Source: Arthrobacter sp. ISL-65
GTDB lineage: Bacteria; Actinomycetota; Actinomycetes; Actinomycetales; Micrococcaceae
Assembly (NCBI RefSeq): GCF_018613795.1
Contig: NZ_JAGGPN010000022.1
Location: 1 to 64,000, forward strand
Reading direction: 5' to 3'
DNA length: 64,000 nucleotides
Positions within the stretch are counted from its first letter, which is position 1. The number at the start of each line of letters is the position of its first letter. The position numbers were made by a program, and so were the translations under genes. A model generated the notes under the pieces. That model was not told the DNA's origin. It did not search any database and was given only the letters and a program-made list of their open reading frames with translations. Shown here one piece after another: positions 41,091 to 50,135 of this stretch.

Positions 41091-43889
41091 CTAGTGGCCG
41101 GCGTCGTACCAGCTGGTGCCGACGCCGATCTGGACTTCCAGCGGAACGCTGAGTTCCGCAGCGGCGGCCATCTGCTCCGTGACGAGCTTTTCGACTGCCT
41201 CCCGTTCGCCGTTGGCCACTTCCAGCACCAGTTCGTCGTGGACCTGCAGCAGCATGCGTGACTTGAGGCCCTGTGCGGCCAGTTCCGCGTGCACGCCCAG
41301 CATGGCGCGCTTGATGATGTCCGCCGCGGAGCCCTGGATTGGCGAGTTCAGGGCGATGCGTTCGGCGTTCTCCCGCAGCTGCCGGTCCGTGCTGGTGAGG
41401 TCCGGCAGGTAGCGGCGCCGGCCCTCGATCGTGGCGGTGAAGCCGTCCACCCTTGCCTGGTCCACCACGCCGCGGAGGTAGTCCCGCACGGCACCGAACC
41501 GGTCGAAATAGTCCTTCATGAGGTTCCTGGCCTCGTCCACCGAGATCTCAAGCTGCTTGGACAGCCCGAAGGACGTCAGCCCGTAGGCCAGGCCGTAGGA
41601 CATGGCCTTGACCTTGGAGCGCATCGCGCTGGTGACCTCCGCCGGCGGCACGTGGAAGATGGACGAGCCGACGAAGCGGTGCAGGTCCTCCCCCTCGCGG
41701 TAGGCCTCGATCAGGCCGGCGTCCCCGGACAGGTGCGCCATGATGCGCATCTCGATCTGCGAGTAGTCCGCGGACAGCAGGCACTCGTAGCCGTCGCTGA
41801 CCACGAAGATGCCGCGCACGCGGCGGCCCTCCTCGCTGCGGATCGGGATGTTCTGCAGGTTGGGGTTGTTGGACGAGATGCGCCCGGTGGCGGCCACGTT
41901 CTGTGCGTAGGTGGTGTGGATGCGCCCGTCCTCCGCCACAGACTTCTTCAGCGTTTCCACCATCTGCCGCAGCTTCGCCGACTCACGGTGGGCCATGAGC
42001 TGGACCAGGAATTCATGCCCGGTCTTCTCCAGCAGGTTCTTCAGCGATGCGGCGTCCGTGGTGTAGCCGGACTTGATCTTCTTGGTCTTGGGCAGTTGCA
42101 GCTCCTCGAAGAGGACCGTCTGCAGCTGCTTCGGCGAACCGAGGTTCACCTCGTGGCCGATTGCGGCGAACGCCCGTTCCTGGGCGTCGTCGATCACCCT
42201 GGCCAGATCCGCCAGCTGTTCGTCCATCAGCTCCATGGAGACGGCGATGCCGGTCCTCTCCATGTCAGCGAGCACGCGGGCCACCGGCAGCTCCAGCGTG
42301 GCCAGCAGGTCCTCGGCCTTGCGGTCCTTCAGTTCCGATTCGAAGAACCGGCTCAGTTTATGGACCACGGCGGCAACCTGGACCAGCGCGCCGGACACCG
42401 CGGCGTTGTCGTCGTCGAACGACAGCTCCAGCTGGCCGGCCTTGGCGGCCTCGGGCGTGATGTGGATGTTCAGGTGGAACTGGGCCAGTTCTGCCAGTTC
42501 ATAGGTGCGGCGGTCGGGCTGGATGAGGTAGCCGGAAATGGAGGTGTCATCCACCACGCCCTCCAGGTCAAAGCCACGGTTGGCCAGCGCCTTCAGCGCC
42601 GCCTTGTAGCCGTGCATCACCTTCGGGGATTCCCCGTCCCGGAGCCACTGGGCCAGCACGTTTTCCGCGTCGGCGTCCAGCGCGGTGAGGTCCACGTAGG
42701 CGGCGGCATCGTCCCGCACGATGGCGACGGCATCCGCGTCCTCGCCGATCCGGCCCTGCAGCACATCCACAGCGAGGGCGGGCCGGTGTCCTGCCCCTGC
42801 CGCGAGGAAGGCCCCGAGCGCATCCGAGTCCGTGATCATGGCGAAGTCCCTGGTCTCCAGGGGCTCGCGCTCCGGCGCAGGCGCCTCGCTCGCGTACAGA
42901 TCAAAGAGCCGGGTGCGGATGGTCTTGAATTCGAGCTCGTCGAAGAGCTCCTCGACAGCCTTCTGGTCCGGCCGCGGATCAGCCAGCTCGTCCAGCGTCA
43001 CCGGGAGGTCAAGGTCGGTGTGGAGCTGGTTCAGCTTGCGGTTGCGCTTGACCGCGTCCACGTTGTCCCGCAGCGCGTCCCCCACCTTCCCGCCGATGGC
43101 ATCGAGGTGTTCCAGCACGCCTTCGAGGCCGCCGTAGAGATTGATCCACTTGGCGGCCGTCTTGGGTCCGACACCGGGGACGCCCGGCAGGTTGTCAGCG
43201 GTCTCCCCCACCAGGGCGGCGAGGTCCGAATACCGGGAGGGGCTGACGAAGTACTTCGCCTCGATGGCGGCGGCGTCCATGCGCGGGATGTCGCTGACGC
43301 CCTTCCTCGGGTAAAGCACGAACACGTTGTCCGTGATGAGCTGGAAGGCGTCACGGTCGCCGGACACGAGCAGGACCTCGTAACCGGCCTTTTCCCCCAT
43401 GGCTGCGAGCGTGGCCAGGATGTCGTCCGCCTCGTAACCGGGCATCTTGATGGTCTTGATGCCCCACGCGCCCATGACCTGGTCGATGAGGTCGATCTGG
43501 CCGCTCATTTCGCGGGGCGTCTCGTTGCGGCCGCCCTTGTAGTCGCTGTACTCGGCCTTGCGGTGGGTGGTGTCGTCCGAGACGTCGAAGGCGACCGCGA
43601 CGTGGGTGGGCTTTTGTTCCTTGATCAGGTTGATGAGCATGGACGTGAAGCCGTGGATCGCGTTGGTGTGCTGGCCCCGGGCGGTGGAGAACTTGTCGGC
43701 CGGGAGGGCAAAGAAGGCCCGGAAGGCCATGGAGTGCCCGTCCAGCACCAGAAGCCGGGGCTGCTCCGTCAGGGGAACTACGGGGGCCTCGGTGGCCGAC
43801 ACCGACGGGGCGTCAGGCGAGGACACCGCGATGTCCTGAAGGGTCTGGGTTGTGGACGGAATTGGGGCCGGTTTGGTTGTTTCACTCAC
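41091..43889 (-). CDS. polA: DNA polymerase I
   Basis: About 932 residues. Order: a ~45-residue Ser/Thr/Pro-rich N-terminal extension; 5'-3' exonuclease/FEN domain (LLVLDGHSMAFRAFFALP ... GVPGVGPKTAAKW); a 3'-5' exonuclease-like domain; polymerase domain with motif A DYSQIEMRIMAHLSGD, O-helix RSKVKAMSYGLAYG and motif C LLQVHDELVLEV. The first exonuclease motif is ALAVDVLQG instead of DxE, so proofreading is probably absent, as in other actinobacterial Pol I. The GTG at 43889 follows a TAGGCT (-10) by 7 bases and is probably leaderless; the frame upstream of it is antisense to the thioesterase gene and is not real. Confidence 0.96.
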   Translation of the reverse strand: MSETTKPAPIPSTTQTLQDIAVSSPDAPSVSATEAPVVPLTEQPRLLVLDGHSMAFRAFFALPADKFSTARGQHTNAIHGFTSMLINLIKEQKPTHVAVAFDVSDDTTHRKAEYSDYKGGRNETPREMSGQIDLIDQVMGAWGIKTIKMPGYEADDILATLAAMGEKAGYEVLLVSGDRDAFQLITDNVFVLYPRKGVSDIPRMDAAAIEAKYFVSPSRYSDLAALVGETADNLPGVPGVGPKTAAKWINLYGGLEGVLEHLDAIGGKVGDALRDNVDAVKRNRKLNQLHTDLDLPVTLDELADPRPDQKAVEELFDELEFKTIRTRLFDLYASEAPAPEREPLETRDFAMITDSDALGAFLAAGAGHRPALAVDVLQGRIGEDADAVAIVRDDAAAYVDLTALDADAENVLAQWLRDGESPKVMHGYKAALKALANRGFDLEGVVDDTSISGYLIQPDRRTYELAELAQFHLNIHITPEAAKAGQLELSFDDDNAAVSGALVQVAAVVHKLSRFFESELKDRKAEDLLATLELPVARVLADMERTGIAVSMELMDEQLADLARVIDDAQERAFAAIGHEVNLGSPKQLQTVLFEELQLPKTKKIKSGYTTDAASLKNLLEKTGHEFLVQLMAHRESAKLRQMVETLKKSVAEDGRIHTTYAQNVAATGRISSNNPNLQNIPIRSEEGRRVRGIFVVSDGYECLLSADYSQIEMRIMAHLSGDAGLIEAYREGEDLHRFVGSSIFHVPPAEVTSAMRSKVKAMSYGLAYGLTSFGLSKQLEISVDEARNLMKDYFDRFGAVRDYLRGVVDQARVDGFTATIEGRRRYLPDLTSTDRQLRENAERIALNSPIQGSAADIIKRAMLGVHAELAAQGLKSRMLLQVHDELVLEVANGEREAVEKLVTEQMAAAAELSVPLEVQIGVGTSWYDAGH

Positions 43890-43908
43890 AGGTGCCAGCC
43901 TAGTTGCC

Positions 43909-44487
43909 ATGATGGACAATTTCACGCCCAGCCCTGCCGGTGAGGCCAGTCCCACAGAGGCAAGCGCGGCGGCGGAAGCACGCTCTGCCGTCGAAACGCC
44001 TGCCGCGGTTGAGGCGCCCGACGCGGTGGAAGCCGCGGCCGAAGCCGACTTCAGGGAAGAGCTGTCTGAGGCGGGCGTCCCCGAACACCTGCACGACTGG
44101 CTCGCCGAGTACGGCATCGGCGCCCTCGTGGTGAAGATGGGGATCCGGTTCCTGGAGATGAGCCCTGAACGGTGCGTTGCCACGATGCCGGTGGAGGGGA
44201 ACACGCAGGTGGCCGGGATCCTGCACGGCGGCGCGCACGTGGTGCTGGCCGAGACCCTGGGATCGTTTGCCGCCGGGATGCACGCCGGTCCCGGCCGCCA
44301 GGCGCTGGGCATCGAGGTCGGCGCCACGCACCACCGTGCCGTTTCGGCGGGCACGGTGACCGGAACGTGCACGGCCATCCACCTGGGCCGCACGCTGACC
44401 ACGCACGAAATCGTGATGACCGACGAGCAGGGGCGCCGGCTGTCCACGGCGCGCATCACCAACCTCATCCGTGACATCGGCCGGTAG
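43909..44487 (+). CDS. Hotdog-fold thioesterase, PaaI/YdiI-like
   Basis: About 192 residues. The C-terminal ~130 residues form a hotdog thioesterase with VAGILHGGAHVVLAETLGS (the HGG loop and catalytic glutamate) and the closing strand VTGTCTAIHLGRTLTTHEI. The family hydrolyses acyl- or aroyl-CoA; the substrate here is unknown. A ~60-residue Ala/Glu-rich N-terminal extension with repeated AVE(T/A)P units is unusual. ATG 43909 or 43912 are equally good starts; neither has a ribosome-binding site. Divergent from polA with 19 bases between starts. Confidence 0.85.
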   Translation: MMDNFTPSPAGEASPTEASAAAEARSAVETPAAVEAPDAVEAAAEADFREELSEAGVPEHLHDWLAEYGIGALVVKMGIRFLEMSPERCVATMPVEGNTQVAGILHGGAHVVLAETLGSFAAGMHAGPGRQALGIEVGATHHRAVSAGTVTGTCTAIHLGRTLTTHEIVMTDEQGRRLSTARITNLIRDIGR

Positions 44488-44524
44488 GCCGTCCGCTGAG
44501 CAGCGCCGGTAGCGGCAGAAGAAG

Positions 44525-45073
44525 CTAGCGCCCGGGCCAGCGGTACCGGAGCTCCACGATCCCCCGCCCCTGGGGACGCGCCTCCTGCAACTCAAGTGGC
44601 GCCGTCGGGCCCTGGACGAGGGGAAGCAGCCGCTTTCCCGCGCCGAGCACCACGGGAATGATCGATACGATCAGCTCGTCCAGAAGGCCGGCGCCGGCGA
44701 ACTGGGCGGCGAGGTCGCCGCCGCCCACGACCCAGATGTTTTTGCCGGCGGTGTCGCGCCAGAGGTCGTCAATGAATTCGGTCACCTCGCCGCGGACGAA
44801 CGTGATGTCGGCCCCCGGTGGGGCGCTGAACTCGTGGTGCGTGAAGATCCAGCAGGGTGTGCCGGGGTAGGGCCAGTTGCCGGGTTCGTGCTCCATCAGC
44901 CACTCGTAGGTGGTCCCGCCCATGACGATGCAGCCGACGCCGGACATGAAGGCGTCGTAGCTTTCCTTGCCGCCTTCGAAGCCGTCGAACTGCAGCAGCC
45001 AGGCAAGATCGTCGTCTGCCGTGGCAATGAAGCCGTCGAGGGAGGACGCAACGTAATACTGGACACTGGCCAT
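44525..45073 (-). CDS. RibD C-terminal/dihydrofolate reductase-like protein
   Basis: 182 residues with the YyaP/YwjB-type pattern: ASSLDGFIATADDDLAWL at the N terminus, CIVMGGTTYEWLME, WVVGGGDLAAQFAGAGLLDEL and IPVVLGAGKRLLP. The NADPH-binding GGG loop is intact. Such stand-alone reductases are common in actinobacteria; the substrate (pteridine, flavin precursor or other) is not known. It is convergent with the thioesterase gene. Confidence 0.85.
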   Translation of the reverse strand: MASVQYYVASSLDGFIATADDDLAWLLQFDGFEGGKESYDAFMSGVGCIVMGGTTYEWLMEHEPGNWPYPGTPCWIFTHHEFSAPPGADITFVRGEVTEFIDDLWRDTAGKNIWVVGGGDLAAQFAGAGLLDELIVSIIPVVLGAGKRLLPLVQGPTAPLELQEARPQGRGIVELRYRWPGR

Positions 45074-45162
45074 GGGCCCAGCCTAGCCACTCCGGTTCAG
45101 CGTTCCCAGAGCGGCACAGGGCGGCGCCGTTCCACAGGCGGTCCGTCGCCGGACGGGCCCGG

Positions 45163-45384
45163 TTAGCCGCTGAAGTACGGAATGATCAGGTAAAGCCCGA
45201 ACAGCACGGCGATGCCACTTAGCCCGAAGCATGCATAGGCGAGGTACCGGACCCATCCGGGCGCAGCCACCTGGCGGTCACCGGCGATGGCCGTAAGCCG
45301 AACGCCGAGGGAATAGAGGACCACAAGGGTCACAGCGGCTACCAGCGTGGCGCCGGCTACGGTGAGGAGTTCCAACCACTTCAT
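45163..45384 (-). CDS. Small two-helix membrane protein coupled to pit
   Basis: 73 residues, not recognised. It has hydrophobic helices at about 6-28 and 46-69, joined by a short basic/polar loop (RLTAIAGDRQVAAPG); a central conserved-looking segment is RYLAYACFGLSG. Its ATG overlaps the pit stop (ATGA), so it is translated together with the phosphate transporter. A role as accessory or regulatory subunit of Pit is inferred only from this coupling. Confidence 0.7.
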   Translation of the reverse strand: MKWLELLTVAGATLVAAVTLVVLYSLGVRLTAIAGDRQVAAPGWVRYLAYACFGLSGIAVLFGLYLIIPYFSG

Positions 45385-46607
45385 CGCTGCGGGTCCTTCG
45401 GGTTGTTCTTGGCGCGCTCGGCGGCGCGTGCCCTGGCGAGGGCCTTCTTCTTGGCCCAGCGGACTGCCTGCCCGGCCTCTTCGACCTCCACGGCGTTGTG
45501 ATGGCCCACCTCGGATTTTCGGGATACCAGGAACATGTACAGCACGGCCCCGGTGCCGGCGACGGCTGCGATCACCACACCGACGATCCCGGTCTTGACC
45601 AGCAGCGCCGTCAAGGCACCAACGATGCCGGCGGCCGGCAGCGTGAAGAGCCAGCCGAGGGCGATCCGTCCCACCATGCCCCAGCGAACGGTCGTGCCCC
45701 GGCGGCCCATGCCGGAGCCGATCACGGATCCGGAGGCCACCTGCGTGGTGGACAGGGCAAAGCCCAGGTGCGAGGACGCAAGAATGGCGGACGCGGTGCT
45801 CGATTCGGCCGCAAAGCCCTGGGCGGGCTTCACCTCGGTGAGTCCGGCACCCATGGTCCTGATGATTCGCCAGCCACCGGCGTAGGTTCCGATGGCAATG
45901 GCCAACGCGCAGGCCGCGATCACCCAGAGCTGCGGACCCGAACCGGGCTCCTGCGTTCCGGCCGAGATCAGCACAAGGGTGATAATGCCCATGGTCTTCT
46001 GGGCGTCGTTCGTACCGTGGGCCAGCGCCACCAGGCTGGACGTGAAGATCTGGCCGGTCCGGAAGCCGCCGCGCTTCTGCGTAAGCTTGCTGCCCGTCTC
46101 CGGATCATGCCGTGACGTGAGTGCGTAGGCGATGCGGGTGCAGATGTAGGCCACAAGTCCGGCAATGACGGGGGCGAAGACAGCGGGAAGAATGACTTTT
46201 TGCAGCAGTGTTTCCAGATTGACGGAGTGGAAGCCGATGCCGGCGATCGCCGCGCCGATTAGACCTCCGAAGAGCGCATGGGATGAGCTGGACGGCAGAC
46301 CCTTCAGCCACGTGATCATGTTCCACAGGACGGCGCCCATGAGGCCGGCGAAAATTATGTCCGGAGTGATCTGTATTCCGCCGGACCCTTCGCGGATGAT
46401 ACCGCCCGAGACCGTTTTGGCAACTTCCGTGGACAGAAAGGCGCCAACCAGGTTCAGGACCGCGGCTAGTGCAACCGCAGTCTTGGGCTTGATGGCACCG
46501 GTGGCAATGGGCGTGGCCATCGCGTTTGCGGTGTCATGGAACCCGTTCGTGAAGTCGAAAAATAGTGCCAGCGCAATGACCAGCGCCACCATGAAGGTGA
46601 TGTCCAC
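45381..46607 (-). CDS. pit: Inorganic phosphate transporter, PiT family
   Basis: 408 residues with ~10 hydrophobic helices. The two PiT signatures are FTNGFHDTANAMATPIATGA near the N terminus and ALAHGTNDAQKTMGIITL in the second half, with the internal GLPSSSSHALFGGLIG. It imports metal-phosphate with protons across the plasma membrane. The first codon is GTG 46607 with little ribosome-binding signal; ATG 46592 is an alternative with AGGTGG upstream. The usual DUF47/PhoU-like partner of Pit is absent; a 73-residue membrane protein follows instead. The 187 bases upstream hold no recognised gene or Pho-box. Confidence 0.93.
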   Translation of the reverse strand: MDITFMVALVIALALFFDFTNGFHDTANAMATPIATGAIKPKTAVALAAVLNLVGAFLSTEVAKTVSGGIIREGSGGIQITPDIIFAGLMGAVLWNMITWLKGLPSSSSHALFGGLIGAAIAGIGFHSVNLETLLQKVILPAVFAPVIAGLVAYICTRIAYALTSRHDPETGSKLTQKRGGFRTGQIFTSSLVALAHGTNDAQKTMGIITLVLISAGTQEPGSGPQLWVIAACALAIAIGTYAGGWRIIRTMGAGLTEVKPAQGFAAESSTASAILASSHLGFALSTTQVASGSVIGSGMGRRGTTVRWGMVGRIALGWLFTLPAAGIVGALTALLVKTGIVGVVIAAVAGTGAVLYMFLVSRKSEVGHHNAVEVEEAGQAVRWAKKKALARARAAERAKNNPKDPQR

Positions 46608-46794
46608 CTGTTGCCCAATCTGCAGAGTCTACGTACAGCAGTTCCACTTCCCCTGCCTGCACTGCACAGCATAGTTCACCCGCTGTTTAAGAAAACGTCT
46701 GGGGGTGGGGTAGCGGAGTTGCAGAGCGGGCTTGAAACCTTATCGATGGTACGCGTCCTGCAGACGAGGTCAAACCTGCAAGGCCCAGACTCTG

Positions 46795-47358
46795 TCACAC
46801 CTGCCGGTCCGGGGGCCGGGAGAAGGCGCGGATGGCCTCCAGATGACGCGGCGACAGTCCGGTCCGGGGGTCCGGCGAGACCAGCAAGGCACGGCGGCCA
46901 AGGATCCGCGCCCAAGCCTGGGCACGGCCCTCGAAGGCGAGCTGGTCGTCCACCCAGATGATCCGCTCCGGCGTGTTCCTGCCCACATCCGCCTGGATGG
47001 CTTCCAGCTTCCACCATTCCGCGCCGCTTCCCGCCCCGTCCGCGGTAAGCACCGGCCACGAGCTTCCCTCCAGTCCGGTGACCGGGCAGAGTACGGCGGG
47101 CGCCAGCTCCTCCCAGCTGGTGAGCCAGACGCAGCGGAGTCCGGGCCGCAGTGACAGCCGGTTCAGGGCCGCCACCAGCTCCGCCGCGTAGGCAACTTCC
47201 AGCATCCCGGCGTAGGCGTAACGCCAGGCCGAGCCCCACGGCGTAGTGCCCGTGGGGCCGAACGGGCAGACCACGCCGTCGACATCCAGGTAGAGGGTCA
47301 CCCTGTTCCCGGTGCCTCCACTCAGCGCGGTGTCTTCATTCCGCGCGGCATTTCCCAC
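46795..47358 (-). CDS. HAD-like protein resembling the SAK RNA-repair HAD domain
   Basis: 187 residues, GTG start with GGAGGAATG upstream. The first HAD motif is LYLDVDGVV, motif II is VWLTSWEE, and the acidic motif IV is RIIWVDDQLAF. There is no cap domain. This pattern fits the small HAD domains described in bacterial 'Swiss army knife' RNA repair proteins, but here it is a stand-alone protein. The function is not established. It lies between pit and the gentisate cluster, not obviously linked to either. Confidence 0.75.
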   Translation of the reverse strand: MGNAARNEDTALSGGTGNRVTLYLDVDGVVCPFGPTGTTPWGSAWRYAYAGMLEVAYAAELVAALNRLSLRPGLRCVWLTSWEELAPAVLCPVTGLEGSSWPVLTADGAGSGAEWWKLEAIQADVGRNTPERIIWVDDQLAFEGRAQAWARILGRRALLVSPDPRTGLSPRHLEAIRAFSRPPDRQV

Positions 47359-47479
47359 GGCATTCCTCCAACGCCTGCAACCGGCGCTGAACCTAACGCT
47401 ACGGAACGCCCGCAGGGCGGGGCAATGCCCCCAGACTCCAGGCTCTGCTAGGACGCCGCTGCGCTACAGCGCCGCCCGG

Positions 47480-48736
47480 TTACGCCGGAACCTTCGCCCC
47501 CACGGTCGACGCCGGCACGGCAGCGGCGGGCACGCCGTCGCCGTCCTGGCCGTACAGCCAGTCGTTGTACTGGAAGTCGTTGTCCTTCCGGCTCTTGAAG
47601 AGCAGGTTGCGCAGGGTGCGTGCCAGCCCCGAGACGTGCCAGGTCTCGCCCCAGATCCGCGCGGTGCGCTGGACCCGGGCGGTGCGGCCTGCGCGGAGGT
47701 TGTTGAATTCCTGGATTGCATCGTCCCAGGCTGCCGGGTTGACGCCGTCCGGGGTGAACACAGTGCCGTTGCTGACGTCCTGCAGCGCGGCTGCGTCCTC
47801 CAGAGCCTGGCAGGCCCCCTGGGCGAGGTACTGGAGCATCGGATGCGCCGCGTCGCCCATCAGCACCATCCGGCCGGCGACCCAGCTTTCGATCGGGTCG
47901 CGGTCGTACATGGGCCAGCGCATGCTGGTACCCAGGTTCTTCAGCGCTTCCTGGACGGCGGGGACGCAATCCTTGTACGCGGCCTCCAGCTCGTCCACTC
48001 CCCCGTACTGCTCTTCGCCGCGTTCGAAGGAGGGTGATTTGAAGACGGCCACAGTGTTCAGCAGCTCGCCTTTGCGCAGCGGATACTGCACGAGGTGGCA
48101 GTCCGGTCCGAGGTAGACGATAACGTCCTCCAGGTCGGCCTTGGGAGTATTTTCGGTGATCGGCACGGTGCCGCGGTAGGCAACGTAGGCCGATGAGACC
48201 GGTTCGTCGCTGGCCACGAGCGGACGCAGGGTGGACTTGAGTCCGTCGGCACCGATCACGACGTCGGCCTCGTAGTCCACGCCGGCGGCGGTGTGGGCCA
48301 CGCCGCGGCCGTTCACGGTTTCAACGCTCTCGACCATGACGTCGTTGACAAGCTTGACCCCCGCCGCCTCACAGCCTTCGAGGAGGACCCGGTGCAGATC
48401 GCTGCGGTGGATCACGACGTACGGCGCACCGTAGCGTTCGGCGAATTCCCCGCCAAGGGACTGCCGGGTGAGTTCCTCGCCGGTGACGGCATCGCGGAAC
48501 ACCAGGTGCTTGGGCTGGACACCTATCTCAAGCGCCTTTTCCAGCAGGCCCCAGCGCCGGAGGACGCGGGCGGCGTTGGGGGCCATCTGCAGCCCCGCGC
48601 CGACCTCACCGAATTCAGGGGCCCGCTCCACGAGGGTGACGTTGGCGCCGTTTTCACGCAGCGCGAGGGCGCCGGCCAATCCGGCCATTCCCCCTCCGAT
48701 GACGAGGACATCGGTGGACGAGGCGTGCTCAGACAT
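47480..48736 (-). CDS. 3-hydroxybenzoate 6-hydroxylase (FAD monooxygenase)
   Basis: 418 residues, single-component flavoprotein hydroxylase that makes gentisate from 3-hydroxybenzoate using NAD(P)H and oxygen. FAD motifs: GGGMAGLAGALAL with ERAPEFGEVGAG at the N terminus, the DG motif GADGLKSTLRP, and the GD motif MVLMGDAAHPMLQYLAQGA. Several blocks (EPVSSAYVAYRGT, HLVQYPLRKGELLN, RIWGETWHVSG) match the characterised Rhodococcus 3HB6H closely by memory. ATG 48736 was chosen; it overlaps the end of the MFS importer gene by 8 bases. The rest of the gentisate pathway is encoded divergently. Confidence 0.92.
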   Translation of the reverse strand: MSEHASSTDVLVIGGGMAGLAGALALRENGANVTLVERAPEFGEVGAGLQMAPNAARVLRRWGLLEKALEIGVQPKHLVFRDAVTGEELTRQSLGGEFAERYGAPYVVIHRSDLHRVLLEGCEAAGVKLVNDVMVESVETVNGRGVAHTAAGVDYEADVVIGADGLKSTLRPLVASDEPVSSAYVAYRGTVPITENTPKADLEDVIVYLGPDCHLVQYPLRKGELLNTVAVFKSPSFERGEEQYGGVDELEAAYKDCVPAVQEALKNLGTSMRWPMYDRDPIESWVAGRMVLMGDAAHPMLQYLAQGACQALEDAAALQDVSNGTVFTPDGVNPAAWDDAIQEFNNLRAGRTARVQRTARIWGETWHVSGLARTLRNLLFKSRKDNDFQYNDWLYGQDGDGVPAAAVPASTVGAKVPA

Positions 48737-50099
48737 TGTTTGCTCCTGTTGGTGAGGGGGAAATTGAGAGTTTTGACTTGAGTTTGAGACCGACGGCGGC
48801 CAGCAGGACCGCGGCGATGGCGGCTGCACGGGCGAAGGCCAGGAAATTGGAATTGACGCCCAAACCGGCGGCAAGCAGTAGGCCGCCCACCTGCGGTGCG
48901 GCGACGGCGCCGATCCGGCCCGTCCCCAGAGCCCAGCCCAGCGCGGTCCCCCGCAGATGCCCGGGATAGTGGCTCGCGACGGCGGCGATGATGAGGCACT
49001 GCGTGCCATGCGTGCCGACGCCGGCAAGGACCAGCATGCAGTAGACGACGCCGACGGGGGGCCCGGTCACGAGGACCACGAGCGCTCCGGCAGCGACGGC
49101 GGCAGCGGCGATCGCCGTCGGAACCGGACCGAAGCGGGTCCCGGCCCAGGCCGTGATGACCGAGCCGGCCACCGCCCCGAGATTGAGGGCCAGGGCGAAA
49201 GTCAGGGCGGAGCCCAGGTTGTAACCGGCCAGTTGCATGAGGTTGGGCAGCCAGGTGCCCAACCCGTACCAGGCAAAGAGCGTGGCAATCGTGGCCACGG
49301 CGAACAGCACGCTGGCTCCCAGGTAGGGGGCACGGAGCAGCGATTTGAAGCCGGATGGTTCCTTGACCGTGCCGCCACTGCCGGCTGCCTTTCCGGTCGC
49401 GTTGCGGGCCGCCTTGGCTGCGGCAACATCCATGGCGCTTAGCGGGGCCAGCGTCTCCGGAAGGTATTTCAGGCCGAGCGGCACCACGACTACCAGGGCA
49501 AGCACGGCCACCAGGAACATTGACTCCCAGCCGAAGGCGGGGATTATCTGAATGCCGACGAGGGCTGCGATGGATCCGCCGATCGGGACGCCGGACATCA
49601 TCAGGGTGGCGACTGTGGACCGCCATTTGGCGGGCACCAGCTCGGCAACGAGGGCGTTCGCTGACGGCACCAGGCCGCCGAGCCCGATGCCGGCGAGGAG
49701 CCGCAGGGATCCGAAGGCGGCGGCATTGGGAGCGAAGGCACAAAGGATGGTGAAGATCGAGAAAATGATGGCGCAACCCAGGATGGTGCGGCGGCGACCC
49801 CAGGAGTCGGCCATTCGGCCGGCAAAGATCGCCCCGATCATCATGCCGACGAAGGCCATGGATCCGATGGTTCCGGCGGTGGCCTTGCTCAGTCCCCAGC
49901 CGGTCTCGGAGATCAGGGAGGACTGGACGGTGCCGTAGACGATGAGGTCGTAACCGTCGAAGACCACCAGGAGCCAGCAGACGAGAACAGCCGCTGCCGA
50001 GCTTTTGGAGAACCTCGGTGGGGGCTCATTCGCGGCAGTGCGGGCGGGAGCCCCCTGGGAGGACCCGTGCGGCGCTGCGGCGGGAAGTGTGTGATTCAT
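48729..50099 (-). CDS. MFS importer of aromatic acids (AAHS family)
   Basis: 456 residues with 12 predicted helices. AAHS hallmarks are the conserved aspartates in VVFDGYDLIVYG (helix 1) and the loop GRMADSWGRRRTIL between helices 2 and 3. The family imports benzoate-type acids with protons. A ~30-residue Pro/Ala-rich cytosolic N terminus precedes helix 1. It is cotranscribed with 3-hydroxybenzoate 6-hydroxylase (8-base overlap), so 3-hydroxybenzoate or gentisate is the likely substrate. Its promoter is shared back-to-back with iclR and contains one copy of the 15-bp dyad. Confidence 0.9.
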   Translation of the reverse strand: MNHTLPAAAPHGSSQGAPARTAANEPPPRFSKSSAAAVLVCWLLVVFDGYDLIVYGTVQSSLISETGWGLSKATAGTIGSMAFVGMMIGAIFAGRMADSWGRRRTILGCAIIFSIFTILCAFAPNAAAFGSLRLLAGIGLGGLVPSANALVAELVPAKWRSTVATLMMSGVPIGGSIAALVGIQIIPAFGWESMFLVAVLALVVVVPLGLKYLPETLAPLSAMDVAAAKAARNATGKAAGSGGTVKEPSGFKSLLRAPYLGASVLFAVATIATLFAWYGLGTWLPNLMQLAGYNLGSALTFALALNLGAVAGSVITAWAGTRFGPVPTAIAAAAVAAGALVVLVTGPPVGVVYCMLVLAGVGTHGTQCLIIAAVASHYPGHLRGTALGWALGTGRIGAVAAPQVGGLLLAAGLGVNSNFLAFARAAAIAAVLLAAVGLKLKSKLSISPSPTGANNV

Positions 50100-50135
50100 C
50101 CCACTACTGTCAGCGCCATGGCAGGGCAGCCGCCA

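Noticed and set aside
41289..43943. 884-codon open frame on the + strand opposite polA
   Set aside because: Antisense shadow of polA; the protein has no recognisable domain and DNA polymerase I occupies the other strand end to end.
43890..44477. N-terminal extension of the polA frame upstream of 43889
   Set aside because: The frame stays open but is antisense to the thioesterase gene, is Ser/Arg/Pro-rich without homology, and the GTG at 43889 has a well-placed -10 element.
46608..46794. Search for a Pho-box and for a small gene upstream of pit
   Set aside because: No convincing direct repeat or open frame with a ribosome-binding site was seen; only a weak -10-like TATGCT on the - strand.
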